DNA of 64,000 bases from Pyropia haitanensis (taxonomy: Eukaryota > Rhodophyta > Bangiophyceae > Bangiales > Bangiaceae), in contig SDUX01000005.1 of NCBI GenBank assembly GCA_008729055.1, positions 124,001 to 188,000 of the forward strand, read 5' to 3'. The translations under genes were made by a program, and so were the position numbers. The notes beneath the pieces are model-generated. The model searched no databases, was not told the DNA's origin, and saw nothing but the letters and a program-made list of their open reading frames with translations. This document shows, piece by piece, positions 24,626-34,519 of this stretch (positions are counted from its first letter, which is position 1; the number at the start of each line of letters is the position of its first letter).

Positions 24626-25845
24626 CTAGGCACCCGGGAACTTTCCACTGGCCCAGGCGACGTTGGCCACCGGCTTAAAGATGGCCTTGACGTCCCGCAA
24701 CAGCGCCTGGTCCATTGGCGTCATCATGACGGCCACGTTTTTGGCCAGCGTGGCCGTCGAGTCAATGCCCACCACCGTCGACGTGACGGACAGCGGGTCT
24801 GCGTTGAGGGCGTACTGCAGCGCCAACGCGGCCAGGCTGCTGCCCCGCTCCTTGCACAGCGCCGCTGCCGCCGCGGACGCCTCCTTGACCGCTGCGGACG
24901 CCGGGTGCCACGGCGGCGGCCCCGCGTCGGTAAGGAGGCCCATGGACAGGGGGGCGGCGTTGAGGACGCCAACGCCTGCCGCCTTGAGCGCCGGCAGCAT
25001 CCCCGCCAGCGCATCGTCGGCAAGCGTGTAGCGGCAGTAGGAGAGCACCACGTCCAGGGTGCCCGGTGGTACCCGGTCCAGCACGTACGGGAAGATGTCG
25101 AGGGGATAGCCGGTGATGCCTACCGCCCGGACCTTGCCAGACTCGCGGAGTTTGACCAGCGCAGGGAGCGTCTCGTTGACAACCTGGTCCAGGTCACCAA
25201 ACTCAATGTCGTGGCACTGCACCAGGTCCAGCCGGTCCACGTTGAGCCGCGCGAGCGACTCCTCCACCGACGCCGTCACGCGGGCGGCGGAAAAGTCAAA
25301 GGTAGACTCCCCGTAGCGGCCGACCTTGGAGCCCACCACAAACGAGTCGCGCGGCAGCTCTTTGAGGGCCTTGCCGAGGACGGTCTCCGCTTTGGTGGCC
25401 CCATAGTAGGGGCTTACGTCAAAGAAGTTGACGCCCAGCTTGACCGCCTCGTGGACAGACCGAACACCATCAGCTTCCTGCACATGCCCAATGAAGCGGG
25501 CACGAGAAAGAAGATAGGAGCGGAAGAAGGCCAGGGGGGTCCGCAAAGGTAAAAAAAGTCACACGTTTGGCAGGATGGTTAGAACTAAAAAGCGCACGTG
25601 AGCGGCAGGCACACCAGGGACATCCCGCTGACGGTACGCTGGCGGTGGCAGCTTGCCGTCACGGCCGGTCCTTCACCGCTCCCGCTCCGCAGCCCAGCTG
25701 CCGTACATACATCGACGTCGCCAAAGACCCCCCCCAGCGGGGAAGCACCAAACCCCAGCGGCGACACGTCAATGCCTGTGCTGCCCAGGGACCGCCGCAG
25801 GTGGGGTGACAGCCCCGAGTCCGCCCCTGACAGGCCCGATGTCAT
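24626..25845 (-). CDS. GalDH: L-galactose dehydrogenase, aldo/keto reductase family (two exons)
   Basis: NAD-dependent enzyme of the plant-type ascorbate pathway, oxidising L-galactose to L-galactono-1,4-lactone in the cytosol. Exon 1 is 25845-25711 (ATG in a CCACC context), exon 2 is 25477-24626. The 233-bp phase-0 intron starts GTATGT and ends TGCAG. The joined protein is 328 residues, close to the ~320 of land-plant enzymes. The catalytic tetrad of aldo/keto reductases is present: Asp65 (NFFDVSPYYG), Tyr70, Lys96 (GSKVGRYGE) and His134 (QCHDIEFG). Plant-GalDH hallmarks include LGFGASPLGGVFG at the start, YPLDIFPYVLDRVPPGTLDV in the middle and PPPWHPAS later. Without the intron the ORF would lose its first strand and start at an unlikely position, so splicing is well supported. 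Intact and with no long homopolymers. D-arabinose dehydrogenases are the nearest alternative. Confidence 0.93.
25478..25710 (-). other. Intron of the L-galactose dehydrogenase gene
   Basis: Donor GTATGT at 25710 and acceptor TGCAG ending at 25478 on the minus strand; 233 bp, phase 0. Removing it joins GGVFGDVD to EADGVRSVHE, exactly restoring the aldo/keto reductase alignment. Direct evidence that the genome has spliceosomal introns. Confidence 0.88.
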
Positions 25846-26343
25846 GGTGGAAGGGCAGGAGGGAAGAGAGGGGCAAGTAGGGACAGGGAAGAAGAGTCGC
25901 TGGTGTGCACAGGAGAGAATGAACGCCGCCACCGGTGAGGGGGAGCGGCACCACTGACGCAACGACGGCTACAATAGCGTCCCGCGGGTCGGCAAGGGCT
26001 GTGAGAATGGACACCAGCTGTAGCGGACCCAACGTGAGTCTGACACGCCCACGTGAGAGCAGGGCAAGAGACGGAGACACGCCGGAACACCTGTGGACGT
26101 GTAGCGGACACCGCACGCCAGCAATGGCTGGACGGAGAATGCGGGGCGAACAACGTGCAGCTGGTCACACTGCAGGGCCGATGGGGATCGGTGCAGTCGA
26201 GATGCCGCCGACGTTCTCTGTCCGCAAGGACCAGCAATGCCACTGCAGACGCAATTTTCTTTGTTCGGACACAGCAACGCGATCGATCCAATAGTTCATG
26301 GACTTCATTCCCATGATTTGAATTCAGGGTCCTATATCTGATG
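25846..26343. other. GalDH upstream region
   Basis: Moderate-GC sequence holding the presumed GalDH promoter. Small ORFs on both strands lack recognisable motifs. Confidence 0.4.
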
Positions 26344-27123
26344 TCAGACATACGGTTGTATTTTTTTCCCTAAATTTGGCTCGTGGAGAGGCCGGGCCGC
26401 CTTCTGATCCGAGTGTTGAGTCGCGCAAACACGGAGGGTGCCCCGACTGCCTCGCGGGCCGCAGCGCCCCCCCCACGGCGGGGGCGCCCCGTCGTCCAAG
26501 CCGGCGTTGCCGCCGCCAAAGCCACCACCGCCGCCGTCGCCGCTGCCGTTGTCGCCATTGCGGTCACCGCCGCCGAGGCCGGCGCCGCCGCCCGTGTGGG
26601 CGCCGGCGCTGTCCCACCGGCCGTTCCGGCGGCGCTCCCGCACACACGGCGGCGCCGACCCCAACCGACACGGCCACGTACAATACGGCCATTGCTGCGG
26701 CCACTGCCCACAACAGCCGCAACCGGTAGCCCCTGCGGGCAATCAGGAGGAGAGTCTCGGAGGGGAGGGCCACCCACACGACCACAGCCGCCCACACCAG
26801 CTGCCACAGCGGCGGTCTCAGCGGCGGCGGAGGCAAAGGCGGAGGCGTCACCTTTCACGCTGGCGCCTCCGAGGAGCGCCCAGCCGCAGCCGGAACAGCC
26901 CCCACCAGTATTGCTGGAAGCGTACGGAAGAGGCCCACTCCGACGCTGCGGCACGGACAGTGCGGGGGCGAGGGCGGCAGAGAGAGACGGCAAGGACGGC
27001 CGTGAAGGGTCCAGCTAGACGGGGGGGGCGGTGCTCCCGCTTGGCGCCTGTTGCGCGCCGGCCAGAGAGGCTGGAAACGGGTGCCGCCGCCGGGGAGAAA
27101 GGCGGTGCGGGCCCCGCCTGCAC
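26344..27123 (-). CDS. Possible small membrane protein, exon structure unresolved
   Basis: Not a recognised family. On the minus strand three ORF pieces look more coding-like than their surroundings: an aromatic/basic stretch SVRFQQYWWGLFRLRLG near 26930-26880, a stretch with two hydrophobic segments (QLVWAAVVVWVALPSETLLL and LLWAVAAAMAVLYVAVSVGV) near 26800-26640, and a Gly/Asp-rich tail (GGGFGGGNAGLDDGAPPPWG) near 26520-26460. They are in different frames. A ~53-bp GTGACG...GGCAG intron between the first two would fuse them; the last junction is less clear. Together they would describe a small two-pass membrane protein with a disordered tail. All boundaries are inference. Confidence 0.3.
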
Positions 27124-27672
27124 CGCCCTCCGACAGGGCGGTGTGGGGGGGGGTTACACACGTGGTCGACGGGAGGCGGAAGAGACTGGGGAGAGCGCCC
27201 ACCTCGGCGGCGACGTGCTGAGTCGACGGCTCCCCCACCCGCCCAATTCCGTGCCCCGCGAGCGGTCCCATTGGACAGGGCAGCGCGCCGCGTCGCCCGA
27301 TACCGTGCACGCGGGCGCCAATGGGCACGCGTCGCGGTGAGACCCACCCGCCGCGTCGTGCACCGTGGAATCTCAGCCGCTCGAGTTGCACCTGAGATAG
27401 CCACGCCCGTCAGCCGCATGAGTTGCACCATGGAAAATCTCGCTCCCCAGCCCGTCCCCCTCGCGCGGTACCCCCACTTCCCCACCTCCCCGCCGTTTGG
27501 CCAACCCCCTCTCTTTGCAGCGCCTCCGTACGTACGTCGGGGGCGGGCACATACCCGACCCCGCCCTCTGCCGCGACCGCCGCGGCCAACCGTCAGCCAC
27601 ACCCCGCAACGGCCCGCCGCCCGCGTCGGCCACCCCGCGACGGCCGCGCCCCCAGCCACCACACCAAGGTTG
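27124..27672. other. Intergenic region with a short inverted/direct motif
   Basis: GAGTTGCACCTGAGAT near 27383 and GAGTTGCACCATGGAAAATC near 27419 are similar, and a CACCGTGGAATCTC stretch lies near 27361. They could be promoter elements or a relic repeat. No conserved gene was recognised. Confidence 0.3.
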
Positions 27673-27990
27673 CTACGGCTCAGAGAGGAGCACAGCTGGC
27701 ATTGGCGGCGGCGTCGGCGTCCCCGCAAAAGGCAGCCAGCCGCCACCGTCCTTGTCGCCGGCGGCGGCGCCGCCACCACCGCCACCGCCGCTGTCGTGGC
27801 TGCCGCCGCCGCCACCACCGCCGCCGCCGCCCTCACCGCTGCCGACGAGGCCGCCACCGGCGGCGGCGCCCGCCCTCACGACGCGGGCGTCCCACATGCC
27901 GCCCGCAGGGGCTACAAACGGCGGCGGTGCAAGCGCCACGGGCGGGGGCGCCCAGCCACCTCCACCGGCGCCAACATCCGCGATTCCCAT
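27673..27990 (-). CDS. Hypothetical Gly/Pro-rich ORF
   Basis: ATG at 27990, about 105 codons. Reads MGIADVGAGGGGWAPPPVAL, then a GGMWDARVVRAG segment, a long Gly tract and GDKDGGGWLPFAGT near the end. Residue variety is higher than in the other frames, which makes it mildly coding-like. No family was recognised. It lies just beyond the 28-kb palindromic element from the EF-hand ORF on the same strand, so it could be another exon of that gene; this is a guess. Confidence 0.22.
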   Translation of the reverse strand: MGIADVGAGGGGWAPPPVALAPPPFVAPAGGMWDARVVRAGAAAGGGLVGSGEGGGGGGGGGGSHDSGGGGGGGAAAGDKDGGGWLPFAGTPTPPPMPAVLLSEP

Positions 27991-28008
27991 TGGCAATGGC
28001 GGCGCGGC

Positions 28009-28213
28009 CAGAGGTCGTGAGGGGGGTTCGATACATAACAGGGGGGGTGTTGTCCAGTTATCAAACCCCCCTCACGACCTCTGGGGGGGGGTTGGATAAC
28101 ATGTTATCCGACCCCCTCCTAGAGGTCGTGAGGGGGGTTTGATAACTGGATAACACCCCCCGCTGTTATCATCAAATCCCACTGGGGGGCGTTTGATCCC
28201 ATGTGACGCGGCC
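28009..28213. repeat. Palindromic repeat element, single-unit copy (family also at 48 kb)
   Basis: One inverted-repeat unit: GTTATCAAACCCCCCTCAC...GGGGTTGGATAAC, the palindromic centre AACATGTT near 28098-28105, then the mirror arm GAGGTCGTGAGGGGGGTTTG ending in GATAAC. Outside lies GCTGTTATC...AAATCCCACTGGGGGGCG...TTTGATCCCATGTGACGCGG, identical except for a 3-base insertion to the right end of the 48-kb copy. The left outer arm is degenerate and preceded by an extra half-arm at 28009-28034. No ORF; behaves like a non-autonomous mobile or satellite unit. Confidence 0.85.
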
Positions 28214-28490
28214 CGCCCCACCCCCCCACGCAACCCCCCCCCCCCCCCGCACCCCCCCCCACCCGCACTCCCCCCACCCCCCGCCGTTCACCACCTCCCC
28301 CCACCCCCCCCCCCCCCCCCACCCCCCCCCCCCCCACTCCACGCCTGCCCCACGCAACCCCCCCCCCCCCCTCCCCCCCACCCCCACTCCCCCCACCCCT
28401 TGTCGTTCACCACCTCCCCCCCCTCCCCCCCCCACCTCCCCCCCCCCCCCCCCCCACCCCCGTCCCCCACCCCCCCGCCGTTCCCCACGT
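28214..28490. repeat. C-rich minisatellite adjoining the palindromic element
   Basis: Poly-C runs punctuated by recurring islands: CCACGCAACCCC, CCCCACTCCCCCCACCCC and a (C/T)GCCGTTC(A/C)CCACCTCC motif, in two to three irregular units. The same islands follow the 48-kb copy of the palindrome, so palindrome and C-rich satellite travel together. All apparent ORFs are Pro or Gly homopolymers. Confidence 0.75.
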
Positions 28491-28979
28491 GGCGGTGGTG
28501 AGGAAGAGGAGGCCGAGCGTCACCCACAGCCGCTTTTCCCGGTAGCTCACCACCCCATCCCCGTCACGGTCCGCCCAGCGGGCGTACCACGGCAGCGCCG
28601 CGTGTGCGGCGGCGGCTTCCGCGGCGGCCTCCTCGGCGGCGGCGGCCCACATGGCGAGCGCCTCCTCCATCTTGACGCCCGCCGCGGCGAGCCCCGCCAG
28701 CGCCGCCGCCTCGTCCGCCTCGCCCAGCGCCGCGTCGAGCGCCCGCCGCACGCCCGCGCGCTCATCATCGAGCAGCCGTGCCAGGTCGGGGAGGTCCCGC
28801 GCCCGCGCCGCGGTGACCGCGTCGCCGAGCTTGGCCAGGCCCGTAAACAGCGCCTCGAGGTCGTGCTTTTCCGCCAGCGCCCGCTTGTAGCCGCCGGGGT
28901 CCCGCGCCAGCAACGGTCGACGACGGGGGGTGGTCACGGGATGCCGAGTGTGGTGGTGGCGTGATGAGGCGGTGCGCAT
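28407..28979 (-). CDS. EF-hand protein with terminal hydrophobic segment, 3' end unclear
   Basis: ATG at 28979 leads into an alpha-helical Ala/Glu/Arg-rich region (KHDLEALFTGLAKLGDAV, ARLLDDERAGVRRALD). Then comes one perfect EF-hand calcium-binding loop, DRDGDGVVSYRE (Asp at 1, 3 and 5, Gly at 6, Ser at 9, Glu at 12), preceded by LPWYARWA. A hydrophobic LWVTLGLLFLTTAT segment follows, which could be a membrane anchor. After that the frame runs into the C-rich satellite and becomes poly-Gly, so the true C-terminus is either spliced elsewhere or lost. No family was recognised beyond the EF-hand. Calcium sensing or binding is plausible. Confidence 0.5.
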   Translation of the reverse strand: MRTASSRHHHTRHPVTTPRRRPLLARDPGGYKRALAEKHDLEALFTGLAKLGDAVTAARARDLPDLARLLDDERAGVRRALDAALGEADEAAALAGLAAAGVKMEEALAMWAAAAEEAAAEAAAAHAALPWYARWADRDGDGVVSYREKRLWVTLGLLFLTTATWGTAGGWGTGVGGGGGGGGGGRGGRW

Positions 28980-29610
28980 GAGGGGGTGGCCAGCGTATGC
29001 GCGAGCGCGCGTCACTAGTGCCCGTCGCCGTGCTGAAGGCTTGGCTGGGGTCTGCAGTGAGTGGCTGCCGCCGGCTCCTCTTGTGCCTCGGCTTGCTCTT
29101 TTACCAATCAACGCGGCTGGCGGCCGCAGCAGCGCCCGCGCTCGCTCCGCCGCTGGCCTCTGCGGACCGCCCTCAACCACTTTCACTGGCCCTCCTCACC
29201 CCTCCGCGCCCGCTTGCCCATTGATTGTTTGATTGTGAGATTTCCAGGCGGCTGCGGAAGCTGCCTCCCATCTACGCTCACGCCATGACAGGGGGGCGGC
29301 CTTATGATCAGCGGGTGTGGAGATGGAACTTGGGCGGCCAGAGGGGGCTGGGGGCGTGGCCCACCAATCCCGGTGTCAGATAGTGGGGTTTGCCACCGAC
29401 GCGCAACCTCGCCATCGACCGCAGACGAAGCTCTGTAAACTGTGCACTGGCACACTTTCCTGTTGCGGTCCGTTGACCAGGTCGTATCCTCCGAGGGGGT
29501 CGTCTCCTCGGTGTCTGTGCATTGCTGTGTTCCACCGTGCGCGATGTACACTAAGTGGATCGTCAACAAGTTTGTTTTCCCCATCGAATGCTGCAAACCG
29601 CGTCGGCTTC
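28980..29610. other. Spacer without a recognised gene
   Basis: Mixed-GC sequence with short ORFs on both strands and no conserved motif. Presumably contains the upstream region of the EF-hand ORF. Confidence 0.35.
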
Positions 29611-29707
29611 GATGGCGCATCAGCGTTGGGTCTCGGGCTAGAGTCGATACGGCGTTTCGATGCGCCATCCGCCGACGGGGCTTCGATAGGCGCCAAGTCG
29701 CGAGACC
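29611..29707. repeat. Structured inverted-repeat segment
   Basis: An 11-base perfect inverted repeat, GATGGCGCATC (29611-29621) and GATGCGCCATC (29659-29669), lies partly inside an outer pair GGTCTCG (29629-29635) and CGAGACC (29701-29707). It shares CGATAC and TTTCGAT words with the hairpin cluster at 32.9 kb and may belong to the same family. No coding potential was recognised. Confidence 0.6.
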
Positions 29708-29869
29708 GAGAACTACAGCACAGGTGACCATGGGATTTCCGTGTCTCGTGTGCGCCTGCGTTGCAGTAGAATCGTATCGGCTGCCCATCTCCTCCGCATC
29801 GCTCTATAAGGTGCCGATGCGAGTGGCGGGCGACACTGCGCTCCGCCCTGCTCGTTGTTTTTCGTCAGC

Positions 29870-31240
29870 GCACCACCCAGGACGCGACGGGGCACCCTCC
29901 CAATGTGCCCGCCACGTCCGTCGCCACCACCACGTCGCCGCCACCACCACGCTGCCCCCACCAGCCCACCACCACCACCACCCCGCCAGCCACCACCCCG
30001 CCAGCCACCACCCCGCCATCCTCAACGCCGGCCACGCACACGGCCGGGGAGCACCCCAGCTATCCCGCCACCACAAACCTGCCGCCGACACAACCCCCGC
30101 CGCCCCCGCCGCTGACTGGTACTTGCCGCCGCCCTTGCCGCTGCCGCCGCCGCCGCCGCCATCTTGCACTTGTCGACGCCCTTGCCGCCGTCGCCGCCAT
30201 CGCCGCCGCCCTTGCCGCTGCCGCCGCCGCCGCCGCCGCCGTCTTGTTCTTGTCGCCGCCCGCTGCCGTCGTCGCCTCTGTCACCGCCGCCCTTGCCGCC
30301 GCCGCCGCCGCCGCCGCCGTCTTGCACTTGCCGCAGCCGCCACCAACGCCGCCGCCGTCGATCTTGCCGCCGCCGCCAACACCGTCGACCTTGCCGCCGT
30401 CTCCGCCACCGCCGCCGCCACCATCACGCCCCTCCCCTCAGCCGCCCCTCCGCTCTCGCCCTCCACCGCCGCCCCCCCCCCCTCCGGTCAGCTCCCCACA
30501 CCCCTCGCGCCCACCTCCCAAAAAGAAAAAAAACAACAGCTAAAAAAAAAAGAAAAAGGCAGTGGCACAAGTGGCAGCTGCGGGAGAAGCGATGGCCGAG
30601 TCAGCAATGACAGCAGCTGGCGGTGGCGGCAGAGGCGGCGGCGTGTCGGCGTGCCCCCCCCCCCCCCCCAACCCCCACCACCCAGGAAGCGACGGGGCAC
30701 CGTCCCAAAGTGCCCCGCCACGTCCGTCGCCACCACCACGTCGCCGCCACCACCACGCCGCCCCCACCACCCCACCACCACCACCGCCCGACAACCACCA
30801 CCCCGCGAGCGACCACCCCACCACCACAACCCCGCAACCTCCACCCCGCCATCCTCAACGCCGGCCACGCACACGACCGAGGAGCCCCCCAGCTACCCCG
30901 CCACGTCCGTGACCGTCGCTAACACCACCCGCCAAAGTCGCCACCACCACCACGCCGTCGGCACCACACCACCATCACACAAAAAAATAACCACCAAAAA
31001 AATCACCACCTAAACACCGCCACCCAAACACAGCCACCTTCCCATCCCACGACAACCGAAACCTCCACCCGTCACCCACCACAGCCGCCACCCCGCTCCC
31101 ACCCTCCCAGAACGCGACAGGGCATCCCCCCGAAGTGCTCCGCCACGTCTGTTGCCGCCCCCACCCCACCGCCACCACCCCACCGTCACCACACGCCGCC
31201 ACCACCAGCCCACCACCGCCACGCCACCACCACCCCGCCC
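29870..31240. repeat. Three diverged copies of a ~200-bp CCACC-rich repeat
   Basis: Copies start near 29870, 30675 and 31100. Each begins with CACC(A/C)(C/T)CCAG, continues GACGGGGCACC-like and GCCACGTCCGTCGCC(ACC), and runs into CCACC-rich sequence; the first two also share CATCCTCAACGCCGGCCACG. Spacing is about 805 and 425 bp. Proteins read through it are Thr/Pro/His or Gly/Val/Trp low complexity, so no gene is called. Confidence 0.7.
30149..30375. repeat. GCC-rich minisatellite with TCTTG marker
   Basis: Between the first two CCACC-rich copies, GCCGCC arrays are punctuated four times by a CCGTCTTG(C/T)(A/T)CTTG-type island (near 30170, 30239, 30319 and 30358). The units are irregular, roughly 40-80 bp. 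No coding evidence. Confidence 0.6.
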
Positions 31241-31359
31241 ACCAGCACACCACCCCTCAATCACCCTCCCGCCACACCACCCCCCCCCAACAAACTTGCA
31301 ACGCCAGCAATGGGGGCAGGCGAAGCACCCCCGCGGCTGCCCCACCCGCCCCGCCCTTG

Positions 31360-32043
31360 TCAGCGCCGCCGCCGTCGTCGCCGCCACCAACGCCGCCGCC
31401 GTCGTGCCGCTGCCGCCCTTGCCGCCGCCGCCGTCGCCGCTGCCGCCGCCGCGGCCGGCCGCGCCGGCCCGCGGGCGGCGGCGCCTCGGCGGCCGCCGCG
31501 GCTGACCGCCGCGGAGCCGCCGCCACGCGCAGCGGCGACCAAATCGACCGCCGCGGCGGCCGTGCCCGCAAGTGACGGTAGCGGCGGCCGCGGCAACGAC
31601 AGCGGCGGCAGCGGCGGCAGCGGCAGCCGCGACGGCACGGCGGCGGGGACGCCGCCGCCGCGGCGGCGCCCTCCCTGACGCGGCCCGCGTCGCGTTCTCC
31701 ACCACCCCCGCCCAGCGCGCGACGCGGCGGCGCCGACGCCCGAAGCGAGCAGCAGCGCCTTTAGCGCCTCGTGCACGCCCAGCTGCACCGCCCGCGTCGG
31801 CAGGTGCCCGCGAGCAGCCAGCAACAAGCTCCCCACCGCGTCACCGATGCACGCGGCGAGCACCAGACGCCGGCACCGTGACAGGTCCCGCGCCCTCTCC
31901 GCGAGAACCTTCTCAGCCACCGCGTGCAAGCCCTGCGTGCGCGCCCCGGACGGCTGCGCGCCGACCAACGTCCTCGCCAGCCCCGCGTCAAGTCTGCGCG
32001 CGGTTATCCGTGGCCATGTGGCCAAGATGTAGCCCATGCCCAT
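31360..32043 (-). CDS. Hypothetical ORF, first third coding-like
   Basis: ATG at 32043. The first ~100 residues have normal residue variety (GYILATWPRITARRLDAGLA, KVLAERARDLSRCRRLVLAA, LPTRAVQLGVHEALKALLLA) and would form amphipathic helices. The rest is Gly/Ala/Pro/Arg low complexity. No family was recognised and the true 3' end is unknown. Confidence 0.28.
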   Translation of the reverse strand: MGMGYILATWPRITARRLDAGLARTLVGAQPSGARTQGLHAVAEKVLAERARDLSRCRRLVLAACIGDAVGSLLLAARGHLPTRAVQLGVHEALKALLLASGVGAAASRAGRGWWRTRRGPRQGGRRRGGGVPAAVPSRLPLPPLPPLSLPRPPLPSLAGTAAAAVDLVAAARGGGSAAVSRGGRRGAAARGPARPAAAAAAATAAAARAAAARRRRRWWRRRRRRR

Positions 32044-32935
32044 TTGTACTTTTGCTGGTGACTTATGAGTCCGTCGACTGAATGTTTGAGAGACCTTAGA
32101 ATCTGATCATCAAGTGCTAGTAAAAACGTATTGGTGTCCAGCAAGTCCAACGCGGGGACAGGCGTGTGAGGCTGTGCTGTGGTTCGCTCGACGTTGACCC
32201 CGCGCCACCGCGTGCGGACACGGGTCAACCGCACGGAGACTGGCAGTAGTTCTAGGCCTAGCCGCTGCTGATTTGAGTCCTTAGGTGCTGCCAGAGCATC
32301 TGCGCTTCTCAAACAGAACTTTCCTGTTCGTCGTCAAGCGTCGTCTTCCTCACTCGCCAAAACCATGTCCACCATCTCGTCAATGGCCTGGGAATCGTCC
32401 TCAGCCGCCAGCCAGCACCGGGCAACCTGCTCTTTCTGCTCCCGCCCGACTCCCTCGACATGGCCAGACGTGATGGCTTCACTACCAGACCAGCAGGCGG
32501 CTCGGCCGGGACGACTGAACGGCGGGCACACGTCATTGCTCATCACTCTTTGTAATTGACACGATTATCAGCGTCGTACGGTTCTAAGTGCGCAACCAGG
32601 AATTTAGATGTCAGCCGGGCATGGAGACAGTACGCTGTAGAGGAGTTGATCTCGGGATATCTGGCTTGGTTATGTGCGGACCACACAGAACCAAGCCACA
32701 CTTAACCGGATACAGACTGTACCTGTTGCCCGCCGCGGCGAGCGCCTGGTGCGCGGGGCTCCGAGGTCGACGAAACAGAGGCCAAGTCCCACGCGAGCCG
32801 CAGGCACGGATAGGGTCGGTTTATTGTCGGCCCAGTCGCGTGATCCGCTCGGCTGGCCAATCAATGCGCTTCCGCACTGTCGCTCTCGAGATAACTAAAC
32901 GCCTGCCTGTAAAGGACCTCATCGACGGCGCGAGG
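32044..32935. other. Lower-GC spacer without a recognised gene
   Basis: Noticeably lower GC than the flanks. Small ORFs on both strands have no recognisable motifs. Possibly an old repeat or insertion, but no terminal repeats were found. Confidence 0.35.
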
Positions 32936-33060
32936 TTACAGCCCATCCCAGGATGGGCTCGATACGCAAACCGTCGCGTATCGGACGGCGCGTCGAAACC
33001 CCGTTTCGATGGTTGAAACTGCATCAAAAAAGTCGATACGTGCGTCGATGCGCAAAACGA
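32936..33060. repeat. Cluster of three perfect hairpins
   Basis: Within about 70 bases: GCCCATCC/GGATGGGC (32941-32958, 2-base loop), CGATACGC/GCGTATCG (32960-32983, 8-base loop) and TCGAAAC/GTTTCGA (32993-33009, 3-base loop). Stems are 8, 8 and 7 perfect base pairs. CGATACG and GTCGATGCG words follow. Could be a structured RNA, a recombination site or part of a repeat. Confidence 0.65.
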
Positions 33061-33634
33061 AAGAGCTGACGATGGTACACTCAGCGCTGCCGCTCCCACT
33101 GGCTCAGCTGGCCGCACTGTCGAGAGTCACAGCGCATCGTCACTAGTTCCCGAAATCGCTACGCAGGCCTACGCAAACCCGAAATGCGATAATTCCGGCG
33201 AGGCCCAAACCGGGCCCGACGGGACCGTTCTGGGGGATGTGCGTGTTAGTTGTGTAGCGTGTAGGGTGTGTAGGGGTGCGTATCCGGTGCGATTTCCCCG
33301 TCTCACTCTCGCGAGAATGAGGCAAAGCCGCGGACCGTGTCGAGCAGCCACCCAATCAGGTGCTGGGAGTTGACATGGTGTCTGCTAATCACAGAGCGTT
33401 CCGGAGGCTGACAGCGACCGCCGTGGCCCCCACAGCGGGACGTCCTGGGGGTGCTCTAGCAGCCACGTGGGACACCTGGACGCCACGTGGAGCAGCACCG
33501 CATCATGCTCGCTTTATTGTTGCCTACGCCAGACGACCGATCGCCCGCACCGGCGCTGGCCGCGCCCAGCCGCCGCCTATTCCCCCCCACCGAAGCGGTG
33601 CTCTTCCCGCTGGTGGTGGGGAGGGAGGAGCAGA
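33061..33634. other. Spacer before the assembly gap
   Basis: Moderate-GC sequence; short ORFs on both strands without conserved motifs. Confidence 0.35.
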
Positions 33635-34133
33635 NNNNNNNNNNNNNNNNNNNNNNNNNNNNNNNNNNNNNNNNNNNNNNNNNNNNNNNNNNNNNNNNNN
33701 NNNNNNNNNNNNNNNNNNNNNNNNNNNNNNNNNNNNNNNNNNNNNNNNNNNNNNNNNNNNNNNNNNNNNNNNNNNNNNNNNNNNNNNNNNNNNNNNNNNN
33801 NNNNNNNNNNNNNNNNNNNNNNNNNNNNNNNNNNNNNNNNNNNNNNNNNNNNNNNNNNNNNNNNNNNNNNNNNNNNNNNNNNNNNNNNNNNNNNNNNNNN
33901 NNNNNNNNNNNNNNNNNNNNNNNNNNNNNNNNNNNNNNNNNNNNNNNNNNNNNNNNNNNNNNNNNNNNNNNNNNNNNNNNNNNNNNNNNNNNNNNNNNNN
34001 NNNNNNNNNNNNNNNNNNNNNNNNNNNNNNNNNNNNNNNNNNNNNNNNNNNNNNNNNNNNNNNNNNNNNNNNNNNNNNNNNNNNNNNNNNNNNNNNNNNN
34101 NNNNNNNNNNNNNNNNNNNNNNNNNNNNNNNNN
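33635..34133. other. Assembly gap (499 N)
   Basis: A run of 499 undetermined bases. ORFs drawn through it are meaningless. Content unknown. Confidence 0.99.
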
Positions 34134-34519
34134 GTCAGCCTCGAAACATAGGTCTCGGCTGCAAGAGCAGACGGTCAGCTTTCCTCCCAGGCAGCAAGAA
34201 GGGTCTGGGCCATGTCGGCGGCTCACGGGTCAACCAACTGCTCCTATCCAGCGCAGACGGCGGCTGGGCGCTGTCGGAGGAGTGTGTATGATACACCGGC
34301 GACCTTGTACGCGCGTCAATTAAGGCGCTGTGCATTGCTGCTTGTTGCCTCTGTCGGCACGAGGAGGGCCAGGTGGGGTGCGCAGCGCGGCGGGCGCTGC
34401 TGAAATCCGTCTTGTCAGCCATGGATCCACCGGCGCCTGCCCGATCTGACGGCTCTCGCAGCCCCGGGGGCGACCCGTTGACAGTGCGGTCTGTGTGTGG
34501 CAAAGAAACGGACGGGAGT
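34134..34519. other. Spacer after the assembly gap
   Basis: Moderate-GC sequence; no gene recognised. Confidence 0.35.

Noticed and set aside
26344..27123. Selenoprotein K-like protein because of a DDG...PPPWGG tail
   Set aside because: The N-terminal membrane pattern does not match and there is no TGA at the required place; composition similarity only.
28010..28210. CRISPR array from palindromic repeats at 28 and 48 kb
   Set aside because: The units are directly adjacent palindromes with no unique spacers, and the genome is eukaryotic.
33360..34323. ORFs spanning the N run
   Set aside because: They consist mainly of undetermined residues across the assembly gap.
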